Shown in pieces: positions 33,532 through 41,528 of a DNA stretch of 64,000 bases. The DNA lies in contig JACQZY010000007.1 of NCBI GenBank assembly GCA_016213645.1, positions 124,001 through 188,000 of the forward strand, in the 5' to 3' direction. The position numbers and the translations under genes were made by a program. This DNA comes from Actinomycetota bacterium (GTDB taxonomy: Bacteria; Actinomycetota; Thermoleophilia; Solirubrobacterales; JACPNS01). The notes beneath the pieces were generated by a model. It worked only from the letters and a program-made list of their open reading frames with translations. It was not told where the DNA came from and made no database searches. Numbering within the stretch: the first letter of the stretch is position 1; every line of letters starts with the position of its first letter.

Positions 33532-33990
33532 TTAACGCGTCACACCGAGCGTGGCGTCGACGGCGTCGGCCACGGCTTCGGCCCAGGCGGCGGCTGGGTC
33601 TGTGCGATCGGCGCTGGCACCGGCGTCTGCGCCGGCGATGTCGCTGCCCCCTGCGGGAACTTCCTCAATCGGAATGTGCCAAGTGGCGCGCGCGTGTTCA
33701 ACATGCTCATTCGGCGCGTCGTCTTCACGTTCGAACACAAAACCACGCACGCCAGTGTCCACCACCTTCAGCAAGACCGTCTCAAGCTGCTCGCCGTTTG
33801 CCTCGGGGTTCAGTCCCTCGCCGGCACCCATCAGCCAACAGACCACAGCCACCCCGTCAAGCAATTCAAAAACGTGTCCAGGCAGAAGCGGATCGGCCTC
33901 CACCGTGCGCACCGCGTAGTCACGCCCCCGCAGCACTTCCGCAACCCGTTCCTCGCGCCCCGCGCGCTCCACAATCAGCACCCTCGCCAT
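33532..33990 (-). CDS. Conserved hypothetical protein, Rossmann-like N-terminus
   Basis: 152 residues from the ATG at 33990 (MARVLIVERAGREERVAEVL). The beginning looks like a beta-alpha-beta start, but the glycines of a dinucleotide site are missing (VERAGREERV instead of VGGGxRG). Later blocks GVAVVCWLMGAGEG and VDTGVRGFVFE, then TWHIPIEEVP, recall a family of short proteins I know from Solirubrobacterales that keep the glycines. The C-terminus is Ala/Asp-rich. It may be a decayed NAD-binding protein. It is divergent from the thiolase gene. Confidence 0.65.
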   Translation of the reverse strand: MARVLIVERAGREERVAEVLRGRDYAVRTVEADPLLPGHVFELLDGVAVVCWLMGAGEGLNPEANGEQLETVLLKVVDTGVRGFVFEREDDAPNEHVEHARATWHIPIEEVPAGGSDIAGADAGASADRTDPAAAWAEAVADAVDATLGVTR

Positions 33991-34030
33991 CCCGTCCACC
34001 CTAGCGCGGACCCAAACCACCACACCTCCC

Positions 34031-34220
34031 CCGCACCACAATCACCAATCCTGCGCAGGCACCGGTGATCTGCGCAAACCGGCGATCCGCCCAATCCGCA
34101 TCGCGATCACCAATCCTGCGCAGGCACCGGTGATCTGCGCGGCGGGGATCTGCACGGCCGGGCAATCCGCCCAATCCGCACCACAATCAGCAATCCTGCG
34201 CAGGCACCGGTGATCTGCGC
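34031..34220. repeat. Three 45-bp repeats with a perfect 30-bp core
   Basis: The core (34046-34075, 34111-34140, 34191-34220) is identical in all copies: CAATCCTGCGCAGGCACCGG plus TGATCTGCGC. It contains two adjacent palindromes, CCTGCGCAGG and CACCGGTG, and an outer pair GCGCAG/CTGCGC. The 15 bp before each core (CCGCA..C.C.ATCA.) are also shared. Centres are 65 and 80 bp apart. The last copy ends 18 bp before the TAATCT box of the thiolase gene, where the -35 would be. These look like operator sites or small REP-like elements. Confidence 0.9.
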
Positions 34221-34238
34221 GCGCGGGGGGTCGGCGGC

Positions 34239-34244
34239 TAATCT
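34239..34244 (+). promoter_or_regulatory. Leaderless-type -10 box TAATCT
   Basis: TAATCT followed by 7 nt and the ATG at 34252. There is no Shine-Dalgarno. The third 30-bp repeat occupies the -35 position. Confidence 0.45.
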
Positions 34245-34251
34245 GGGTTGA

Positions 34252-35472
34252 ATGGCGGTGGATTATGGGGATGTGTATTTGATTGATGGGTTGCGTACGC
34301 CGATTGGACGCTTTGGTGGGGCGCTGGCTACGGTGCGTGCCGACGATCTGGCGGCGCACGCGATCCGTGCCGCGGTAGACCGCGCCGCGTTGCCGGAGGA
34401 CGAGATCGCCGATGTGTATTTCGGTTCCTCTAATCAAGCGGGAGAGGACAATCGGGACGTCGCGCGGATGGCCGCGCTACTCGCCGGACTGCCGGTGAGC
34501 GTGCCGGGCGCAACCGTCAATCGACTCTGCGCCAGCGGCATGGAGGCAGTGGCCGACGCCGCGCGCTGCGTCGCCGCAGGCGACGCCGACCTGTACCTCG
34601 CCGGCGGCGTGGAGTCGATGACGCGCGCGCCGTTCGTGTACGGCAAGCAGGGCACCGCTTGGTCCCGCGAGCCCGCGACCGTCTACGACACCACGATCGG
34701 CTGGCGCTTCGTCAATCCGGCATTTCCGCACTCCACCGAGGGCATGGGCGAAACCGGGGAGAACGTCGCCGAACGATTCAGCATCAGCCGTGAGGATCAG
34801 GACGCTTTCGCGGCAGCCTCGCACCAGCGCGCAGCCGCAGCCTGGGAGGCGGGCCTTTTCGACGACGAAGTCGTCCCAGTCATCGCACCGCCACAGCGCC
34901 GCAAGGACGATCCCGTCACCGTCACTCGAGACGAGGGCATTCGCCCTGACACCACCGCCGAATCGCTGGCACGCCTGAAGCCCGCCTTTCGCGAGGACGG
35001 CAGCGTCACCGCCGGCAACTCCTCGCAGATCAGCGACGGCGCCGCATGTCTGGTCATCGGCAGCGCCACGCGCGCGAAGTCGCTTGGCCGCGAACCGCTG
35101 GCCCGCATCGTCGCCGCCGCATCGGCAGGCGTAGACCCCGCAGTCATGGGCATCGGCCCGATCGACGCGGTCGCGCGGCTACTCGAACGCACCGGGCTGT
35201 CCACGGCCGACGTCGATCTCTGGGAGATCAACGAGGCATTCGCCTCACAAGCCCTCGCCAGCGCCCGCGCGATCGGCATCGAGCACGCGCAGCTAAACGT
35301 CAACGGCGGCGGCATCGCGCTGGGCCATCCACTCGGCTGCACCGGAGCGCGCATCACCGCCACGCTCGCCTATGAGATGCGCCGGCGCGGCGTCAAGCGC
35401 GGCATCGCCACGCTTTGTGTTGGCGTGGGCCAGGGCCTGGCGCTGATGCTTGAGAATCCCGCAGTTGCCTGA
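34252..35472 (+). CDS. Acetyl-CoA acyltransferase (3-oxoadipyl-CoA thiolase type)
   Basis: 406 residues of the thiolase family. N-terminal block [26 protein letters not shown]. The nucleophile Cys is in [12 protein letters not shown] (~92), the His in [17 protein letters not shown] (~358), and the second Cys in [12 protein letters not shown] (~390). The motif [21 protein letters not shown] is characteristic of PcaF/PaaJ beta-ketoadipyl-CoA thiolases. It cleaves 3-oxoacyl-CoA with CoA. First gene of a five-gene operon. Confidence 0.93.
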   Translation: MAVDYGDVYLIDGLRTPIGRFGGALATVRADDLAAHAIRAAVDRAALPEDEIADVYFGSSNQAGEDNRDVARMAALLAGLPVSVPGATVNRLCASGMEAVADAARCVAAGDADLYLAGGVESMTRAPFVYGKQGTAWSREPATVYDTTIGWRFVNPAFPHSTEGMGETGENVAERFSISREDQDAFAAASHQRAAAAWEAGLFDDEVVPVIAPPQRRKDDPVTVTRDEGIRPDTTAESLARLKPAFREDGSVTAGNSSQISDGAACLVIGSATRAKSLGREPLARIVAAASAGVDPAVMGIGPIDAVARLLERTGLSTADVDLWEINEAFASQALASARAIGIEHAQLNVNGGGIALGHPLGCTGARITATLAYEMRRRGVKRGIATLCVGVGQGLALMLENPAVA

Positions 35473-35532
35473 TCGGCACAGCCTGCGGCCCGGCACAACC
35501 TGCGCACCACCCCAGCCGTTCCCTCCTGCCGT

Positions 35533-35538
35533 TAGGAT
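35533..35538 (+). promoter_or_regulatory. Leaderless-type -10 box TAGGAT
   Basis: TAGGAT with 8 nt to the ATG at 35547, in the 74-bp gap after the thiolase gene. It may give the acyl-CoA dehydrogenase its own start. Confidence 0.35.
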
Positions 35539-35546
35539 TCGCCACC

Positions 35547-36704
35547 ATGCTCGACTTCTCGCTGACCGAAGAGCAAGAACTGATCCGCGACACCGCCCGC
35601 GACTTCGCGCAAAAAGAGATCGCGCCGGTCGCCACTGACAACGATCACAAAGGCGTCTTCGACACGCAGATCGCCAAACGCCTGGCCGAGATGGGCTTTC
35701 TCGGGCCGATCTTCCCGGAGGAATACGGCGGCCGCGGACTCGACTACCGCACCTATGCCCTGATCGTCGAGGAGATCGGCAAGGTCGACGCCGCCGCGCG
35801 CACGGTGATCTCCGTCTCCACCTCACTCTGCGGCGTACCGATCTTCAAGTTCGGCACCGAGGAGCAGAAACGGCGTTACCTGCCCGGGATTTGCGACGGA
35901 AGCGCACTTGCCTGCTTCGGCCTGACGGAACCCGACACCGGTTCCGACGCCGCCAACCAGAAAACCCGTGCCACACGTACAGACAGCGGGTGGAAGATCA
36001 GCGGCCAGAAGATGTTCATCTCGCTTGGCAATTACGCCGAGACCGCGCTGATCTTCGCCCAGACCGATCCAGAGCTCGGCTACAAGGGTTTGGCCTGCTT
36101 CCTCGTGCCGACCGACTCCCCGGGTTTCACCGCCACCACGATCAAACACAAACTCGGCATGCACGCCAGCGACACTGCGGAACTTTCGCTCGACGCCGTG
36201 GAAGTACCTGACAGCGCGATGCTCGGTCAGATCGGCGACGGCTTCAAGGTGGCGATGACCGCGCTTGAAAGCGGCCGATACAGCGTGGCCGCCGGTTGCG
36301 TGGGAATCTGCGCCGGTAGCCTGGAATGCTCGATCGAGTACGCCAAGACCCGCGAACAGTTCGGCAAGCCGATCGGATCGTTCCAGCTCGTTCAAGACAT
36401 GATCGCTCAGATGGTGCTGAAGACCGAGACCGCGCGCCTGTTGCTGTGGCGAGCCGGTTACCTCAAGGACACCGGACAACCCAACACCCTGGAAACTTCG
36501 CTCGCGAAACTGCACGCCAGCGAATCCGCCGTGGAGTGCGCCAACCTCGCGATTCAGGTGCACGGAGGCTCCGGCTACGTGGACGACTACGCACCGGCGC
36601 GCTACCTGCGTGACGCCCGCGTGGCCACGCTCTACGAGGGCACCTCGCAAATTCAGAAGCTGATCATCGGCCGCCAGGTCACCGGCATCAACGCGATGGT
36701 TTAG
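35547..36704 (+). CDS. Acyl-CoA dehydrogenase
   Basis: 385 residues of the standard ACAD fold. N-terminal helical domain (MLDFSLTEEQELIRDTARDFAQKEI). The FAD-binding beta domain carries ACFGLTEPDTGSDAANQKT and GWKISGQKMFISLGNYAETAL. The C-terminal helical domain has LETSLAKLHASESAVECANLAIQVHGGSGY and the catalytic base Glu in ATLYEGTSQIQKLIIGR (~368). It makes 2-enoyl-CoA and passes electrons to ETF. It is followed by the hydratase after 10 bp. Confidence 0.96.
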   Translation: MLDFSLTEEQELIRDTARDFAQKEIAPVATDNDHKGVFDTQIAKRLAEMGFLGPIFPEEYGGRGLDYRTYALIVEEIGKVDAAARTVISVSTSLCGVPIFKFGTEEQKRRYLPGICDGSALACFGLTEPDTGSDAANQKTRATRTDSGWKISGQKMFISLGNYAETALIFAQTDPELGYKGLACFLVPTDSPGFTATTIKHKLGMHASDTAELSLDAVEVPDSAMLGQIGDGFKVAMTALESGRYSVAAGCVGICAGSLECSIEYAKTREQFGKPIGSFQLVQDMIAQMVLKTETARLLLWRAGYLKDTGQPNTLETSLAKLHASESAVECANLAIQVHGGSGYVDDYAPARYLRDARVATLYEGTSQIQKLIIGRQVTGINAMV

Positions 36705-36714
36705 GTTCGACGGC

Positions 36715-37494
36715 GTGGACGAGCAACTCGTCATCCAGACCGTCGACGAAGGCGTCGCGACGCTTCAGCTGAATCGCCCGGAGGCGCGCAACGCGCTCTC
36801 GGACGAACTGCGAGTCGCGTTGATGGGCGCGGTCGAGGCCTGCGACGCCAACCCCGACGTGGGCTGCATCGTGATCGCCGGCGGTGACGACTACTTCGCC
36901 GCGGGCGCCGACATCAAGGCGCTGCGAGACCGCGATCTCGTGGCCACCTTGGACTCTGGACGCGGCCGCAACCTGTGGCAGGCCGTCGCGTCGTGCCAGA
37001 CGCCGATCGTCGCCGCGGTCAGCGGTTACGCACTTGGCGGCGGTTTCGAACTGGCGCTGGCCTGCGACATGATCGTCGCCTCCGAGACCGCCGAGTTCGG
37101 CACGCCGGAGATCACGCTGGGCATCATTCCCGGCGGCGGCGGCACGCAACGGTTGGCCCGCGTGATCGGAAAGCAGCGCGCGATGGAGATGGTGCTCACC
37201 GGCAAGCGCATCAACGCCACCGAAGCACTCGCCTTCGGGCTCGTAAATCAGGTCGTCGGCAAGCGCGACGACTGGCGCGCCGCCGCCGTGGAGCTGGCAC
37301 GCGTGGTCGCGCGTCGCGCGCCCGTGGCCGTGCGCATGGCCAAACAGGCGGTGCTTGCCGCAGAAGAAACGCCGTTGTCGGCCGGGCTTGCCCACGAGCG
37401 GCGCCTGTTCGAGATCGCGATGGCCACGGAAGACCGCGTCGAGGGCATGAACGCATTCATCGAAAAACGGCGCCCGCAGTTCAAGGGGCGTTGA
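36715..37494 (+). CDS. Enoyl-CoA hydratase/isomerase family protein
   Basis: 259 residues, GTG start. Crotonase fold with oxyanion-hole segments AAGADIKAL (~62) and AVSGYALGGGFELALACDMI (~103). The two catalytic Glu are at GGGFELAL and at FGTPEITLGIIPGGGGTQRL (~133). It hydrates trans-2-enoyl-CoA to 3-hydroxyacyl-CoA. 10 bp after the dehydrogenase and 1 bp before the next gene, so translation is probably coupled. Confidence 0.95.
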   Translation: MDEQLVIQTVDEGVATLQLNRPEARNALSDELRVALMGAVEACDANPDVGCIVIAGGDDYFAAGADIKALRDRDLVATLDSGRGRNLWQAVASCQTPIVAAVSGYALGGGFELALACDMIVASETAEFGTPEITLGIIPGGGGTQRLARVIGKQRAMEMVLTGKRINATEALAFGLVNQVVGKRDDWRAAAVELARVVARRAPVAVRMAKQAVLAAEETPLSAGLAHERRLFEIAMATEDRVEGMNAFIEKRRPQFKGR

Positions 37495-37495
37495 C

Positions 37496-39127
37496 GTGGC
37501 GGACGCGCCGCAGGCAGGCACCGCCCACGCCAGACCGGCCGTAACGCTGCCCGACGCGCCGATCGGTGTTGTAGGAGCGGGCACGATGGGCTCTGGAATC
37601 GCGCAGGTGGCCGCGGCCGGCGGCTTGCACGTGAAGCTCTATGACGCCGCCGACGGCGCCGCGCAACGCTCGGTCGGCAGAATCGGCGAGCTGCTCAAAC
37701 GCGGCGTCGACCGAGGCCGAATCACCAAGGAAGCCGCCAGCGAAACACTTCGGCGGATCGAACCCGTGGACTCACTGCAATTGCTTGAGGACTGTTTTCT
37801 CGCGATCGAAGCCGCGCCGGAGAATCTGGACCTCAAGGTCGAGATATTCCAGCAGCTCACCACCGTTTGCGCGGACGACACAGTTCTTGCCACCAACACC
37901 TCTTCAATCCCCGTGACGGCGGTGGCCGGCCGCGTCGATCGGCCCGAGCGCGTCGTCGGCATGCACTTTTTCAATCCCGTACCGCTGATGAAGCTGGTCG
38001 AAGTGATCGCCGGAATGAACAGCGGCGAGTACGCGCTGGCCGTCGCGCGCGAGGTTGCGCGGCGAATGGGTCGCGAGCCGATCGACGCCAGCGACGGCCC
38101 GGGATTTCTGGTCAACCGCTGCAGTCGCCCATTCCTGCTGGAGGCGCAGCGCCTGTTGCAGGAGCGCGTGGCCGATCACGAACGCATCGACCGCATCATG
38201 CGCCTCGGCGGCGGCTTTCGAATGGGGCCGTTTGAACTCTCAGACCTGGTGGGCGTAGACACCGGTTACGACATCGCGCGCTCGTTCTTTGAACTCGGCC
38301 ACCACGAACCGCGCTGGCAGCCCAGCGGCATTCCCGCACGGATGGTGGCCGCGGGAAGGCTCGGCCGCAAGAGCGGCCACGGCTACTACCGCTACCCGGC
38401 GCAGGGCGAATACCGCGACGAGGACCCGTCGCCACGAATGCCCGAAAGCGCATCCGGCCTGGTGGAGATTCACGGCAACACCACGCTCGCCGACCAATTG
38501 CGCCGCCTTGCCGAGGCAGCCGGTTACAAGGTCGTCGGTCCCACCGACGACAGTTCCGAACGGCGCGCGTTGATCATCGACGCCCGCGTCAACGGCGCGG
38601 GATTGGGACTGAGCAAATTCGGCGGTCCTGTGGCCGTGCTCTGCGCGGGAAACAGCCTGTCCCAGGCCGCGCAGGGTAAGGATTACGCGGGCTTTCACTG
38701 CCTGCCGCCGCTAAGTGAATTGCACGCCGTCGAACTGACGCGCGGCACCGCCACCAGCGAGATCACCGCCGGCGCCACCGCCCACTTTTTCCACGCGATC
38801 GGCAAGCACGTCATTTGGGTCGGCGACGCCCCGGGCCTGGTGCTTGGCCGGATCGTCTGCCAGTTGGTCAACGAAGCCGCATTCGCCGCCCAGGAGGGCG
38901 TCGGCACTCCGGCGGACATAGACAAGGGCGTTCGCCTGGGCCTGAACTACCCGCGTGGCCTGCTTGAGTGGGGCGACATGATCGGCCTGGACCAAGTACT
39001 GGCCACGCTCGACGCGCTGCAAAGCGAGATCGGCGGCGACCGCTACCGCGCCGCGCCACTGCTGCGCCGCATGGTCAACGAAAGCCGCACCGGCCGCAAA
39101 GCAGCTCGCGGGTTTTACAGCTACTGA
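37496..39127 (+). CDS. 3-hydroxyacyl-CoA dehydrogenase, PaaH-like
   Basis: 543 residues, GTG start one base after the hydratase stop. The N-terminal NAD domain has GVVGAGTMGSGIAQVAAAGG (~22-41) and the catalytic His/Glu region is HFFNPVPLMKLVEVI (~157). Two C-terminal 3HCDH domains follow: EPIDASDGPGFLVNRCSRPFL and, after a middle segment, VIWVGDAPGLVLGRIVCQLVNEAAF to the end. This long two-domain form is typical of PaaH/PaaC of phenylacetate degradation and of 3-hydroxybutyryl-CoA dehydrogenases. There is no hydratase domain, consistent with a separate gene upstream. Confidence 0.93.
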   Translation: MADAPQAGTAHARPAVTLPDAPIGVVGAGTMGSGIAQVAAAGGLHVKLYDAADGAAQRSVGRIGELLKRGVDRGRITKEAASETLRRIEPVDSLQLLEDCFLAIEAAPENLDLKVEIFQQLTTVCADDTVLATNTSSIPVTAVAGRVDRPERVVGMHFFNPVPLMKLVEVIAGMNSGEYALAVAREVARRMGREPIDASDGPGFLVNRCSRPFLLEAQRLLQERVADHERIDRIMRLGGGFRMGPFELSDLVGVDTGYDIARSFFELGHHEPRWQPSGIPARMVAAGRLGRKSGHGYYRYPAQGEYRDEDPSPRMPESASGLVEIHGNTTLADQLRRLAEAAGYKVVGPTDDSSERRALIIDARVNGAGLGLSKFGGPVAVLCAGNSLSQAAQGKDYAGFHCLPPLSELHAVELTRGTATSEITAGATAHFFHAIGKHVIWVGDAPGLVLGRIVCQLVNEAAFAAQEGVGTPADIDKGVRLGLNYPRGLLEWGDMIGLDQVLATLDALQSEIGGDRYRAAPLLRRMVNESRTGRKAARGFYSY

Positions 39128-39155
39128 TCAGCGGCGCGGCGAGCGTGGCGACGGC

Positions 39156-39161
39156 TATCGT
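39156..39161 (+). promoter_or_regulatory. Leaderless-type -10 box TATCGT
   Basis: TATCGT with 6 nt to the ATG at 39168, inside the 40-bp gap after the 3-hydroxyacyl-CoA dehydrogenase. No ribosome binding site is seen. Confidence 0.35.
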
Positions 39162-39167
39162 GCAGCC

Positions 39168-40676
39168 ATGAGCACTTCAGCAGCAGTCACAAGCCAGATC
39201 GACCGCCTTTCACCGACCGCCCGCGAGTTCGTTGAGGCGGCTCCGCACGGTCTTTTGATCGCCAATCAATGGGGATCCGGAAACGGCTCTGAATTCCAGA
39301 CCGAAGACCCCTCGACCGGCGCCCCGATCTGCGCCGTCGCGGCCGCCGATCCCGCCGACGTAGACCGCGCCGTCGCCGCCGCCCGCGAAGCATTTGACAA
39401 CGGCCCGTGGACGACGATGGCGCCGGCTGAACGCGCGATGCTGATCAACAAGCTCGCCGACCTGATCGAGCAGGACACCGAAACGCTCGCCGAGCTCGAA
39501 GCCCTCGACAACGGCAAGCCGCTGGTGATGGCGAAGATCGTGGACGTGCCCACGGCCGTGCGCCACCTGCGCTACTTCGCCGGCTGGGCCACCAAGCTCG
39601 AAGGTCGCACGATCCCGGTGACCACGCCGAACATGTTCGTCTACACGCGCCGTGAACCGGTGGGAGTATGCGCGCAGATCATCCCCTGGAACTTCCCGCT
39701 GATGATGGCCGCGTGGAAGTTGGCGCCCGCGCTGGCGGCGGGTTGCACGCTCGTGCTCAAGCCCGCCGAGCAGACGCCGCTTACGGCGATCCGCATCGGT
39801 CAACTCGCCGTCAAGGCGGGTTTCCCGCCCGGCGTGATCAACATCGTCAACGGCGACGGCGCCACCGGCGCCGCTCTGGTGGACCACCCGGACGTGGACA
39901 AGATCGCCTTCACCGGCTCCACTGCCGTGGGCCGCGAGATCGGCAAGAAGGCCGGCGAGCAACTCAAGCGCGTCACGCTCGAACTAGGCGGCAAGAGCCC
40001 GAACATCATCTGTGACGATGCCGATTTGAAAGCCGCGATTCGTGGATCCTTTCAGGGCATCTACTTCAACACCGGACAGGCATGCAACGCAGGGTCTCGC
40101 CTCTTCGTGCACAGTTCCGTATACGACGAGGTCACCTCGAAGATCGCGGAGATGGCCGACGGCGCGGGTGTCGGCGCATCGCTGGCCGAGGGCACGCAGT
40201 TTGGGCCGGTGGTCTCGGCACGGCAGTTCGAGACGGTCAACGGGTTCATCCAGTCCGGGTTCGAAGAGGGGGCCACCGCCGCGGCCGGCGGCCCGGCCGA
40301 GCGTGCCGACGACGACGGCTATTTCATCCGGCCCACACTCTTTACGGACGTCAAGCCGAATATGAAGATCGTCCGCGAGGAGATCTTTGGACCGGTGCTG
40401 GTGGCAAGCAAGTTCGATGAGATCGAAGAGGTCGCCGCGGCCGCAAACGACAATCCTTACGGACTGGCCGCCGGAGTCTGGACGCGAGACATCGGCAGGG
40501 CTCACCGGCTGGCGTCGCTGCTGCGTTCGGGCATGGTCTACATCAATGCTTGGGGAATGGCGGATCCCGCCGCGCCGTTCGGTGGCGTCAAGGCCTCCGG
40601 GATCGGCCGCGAGATGGGCGGGGAAAATCTGGACGCTTATCTCGAAACAAAGACGGTCTGGACGAATCTGGGCTGA
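39168..40676 (+). CDS. NAD(P)-dependent aldehyde dehydrogenase
   Basis: 502 residues, full-length ALDH. Cofactor block IIPWNFPLMMAAWKLAPALAAG (~170), VDKIAFTGSTAVGREIG (~243), catalytic Glu in TLELGGKSPNII (~273) and catalytic Cys in GIYFNTGQACNAGSRLFV (~307). The end has NPYGLAAGVWT and GGVKASGIGREMGGENLDAYLETKTV. It resembles phenylacetaldehyde or betaine-type ALDHs; the substrate cannot be fixed. Its location after four beta-oxidation genes suggests it feeds an acid that is then CoA-activated elsewhere. Confidence 0.94.
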   Translation: MSTSAAVTSQIDRLSPTAREFVEAAPHGLLIANQWGSGNGSEFQTEDPSTGAPICAVAAADPADVDRAVAAAREAFDNGPWTTMAPAERAMLINKLADLIEQDTETLAELEALDNGKPLVMAKIVDVPTAVRHLRYFAGWATKLEGRTIPVTTPNMFVYTRREPVGVCAQIIPWNFPLMMAAWKLAPALAAGCTLVLKPAEQTPLTAIRIGQLAVKAGFPPGVINIVNGDGATGAALVDHPDVDKIAFTGSTAVGREIGKKAGEQLKRVTLELGGKSPNIICDDADLKAAIRGSFQGIYFNTGQACNAGSRLFVHSSVYDEVTSKIAEMADGAGVGASLAEGTQFGPVVSARQFETVNGFIQSGFEEGATAAAGGPAERADDDGYFIRPTLFTDVKPNMKIVREEIFGPVLVASKFDEIEEVAAAANDNPYGLAAGVWTRDIGRAHRLASLLRSGMVYINAWGMADPAAPFGGVKASGIGREMGGENLDAYLETKTVWTNLG

Positions 40677-40709
40677 AGCGCGTACGCCGCTTTCCCGCGG
40701 ACCGACCGT

Positions 40710-40715
40710 TAGGCT
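40710..40715 (+). promoter_or_regulatory. Candidate -10 box TAGGCT before the ABC cluster
   Basis: TAGGCTGCCCGCGAAG, a near copy of the minus-strand block at 9567. About 23 nt lie between it and the ATG at 40739, with GAAAGGAG as ribosome binding site. It would separate the export/isoprenoid cluster from the beta-oxidation operon. Confidence 0.4.
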
Positions 40716-40738
40716 GCCCGCGAAGCGAAAGGAGCCCC

Positions 40739-41518
<780 letters not shown>

Positions 41519-41528
41519 TGACCACGCG

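Noticed and set aside
34031-34220. CRISPR-like array
   Set aside because: Three repeats only, spacing of 65 and 80 bp, flanks partly conserved and no cas gene nearby; better described as operator-like or REP-like repeats.
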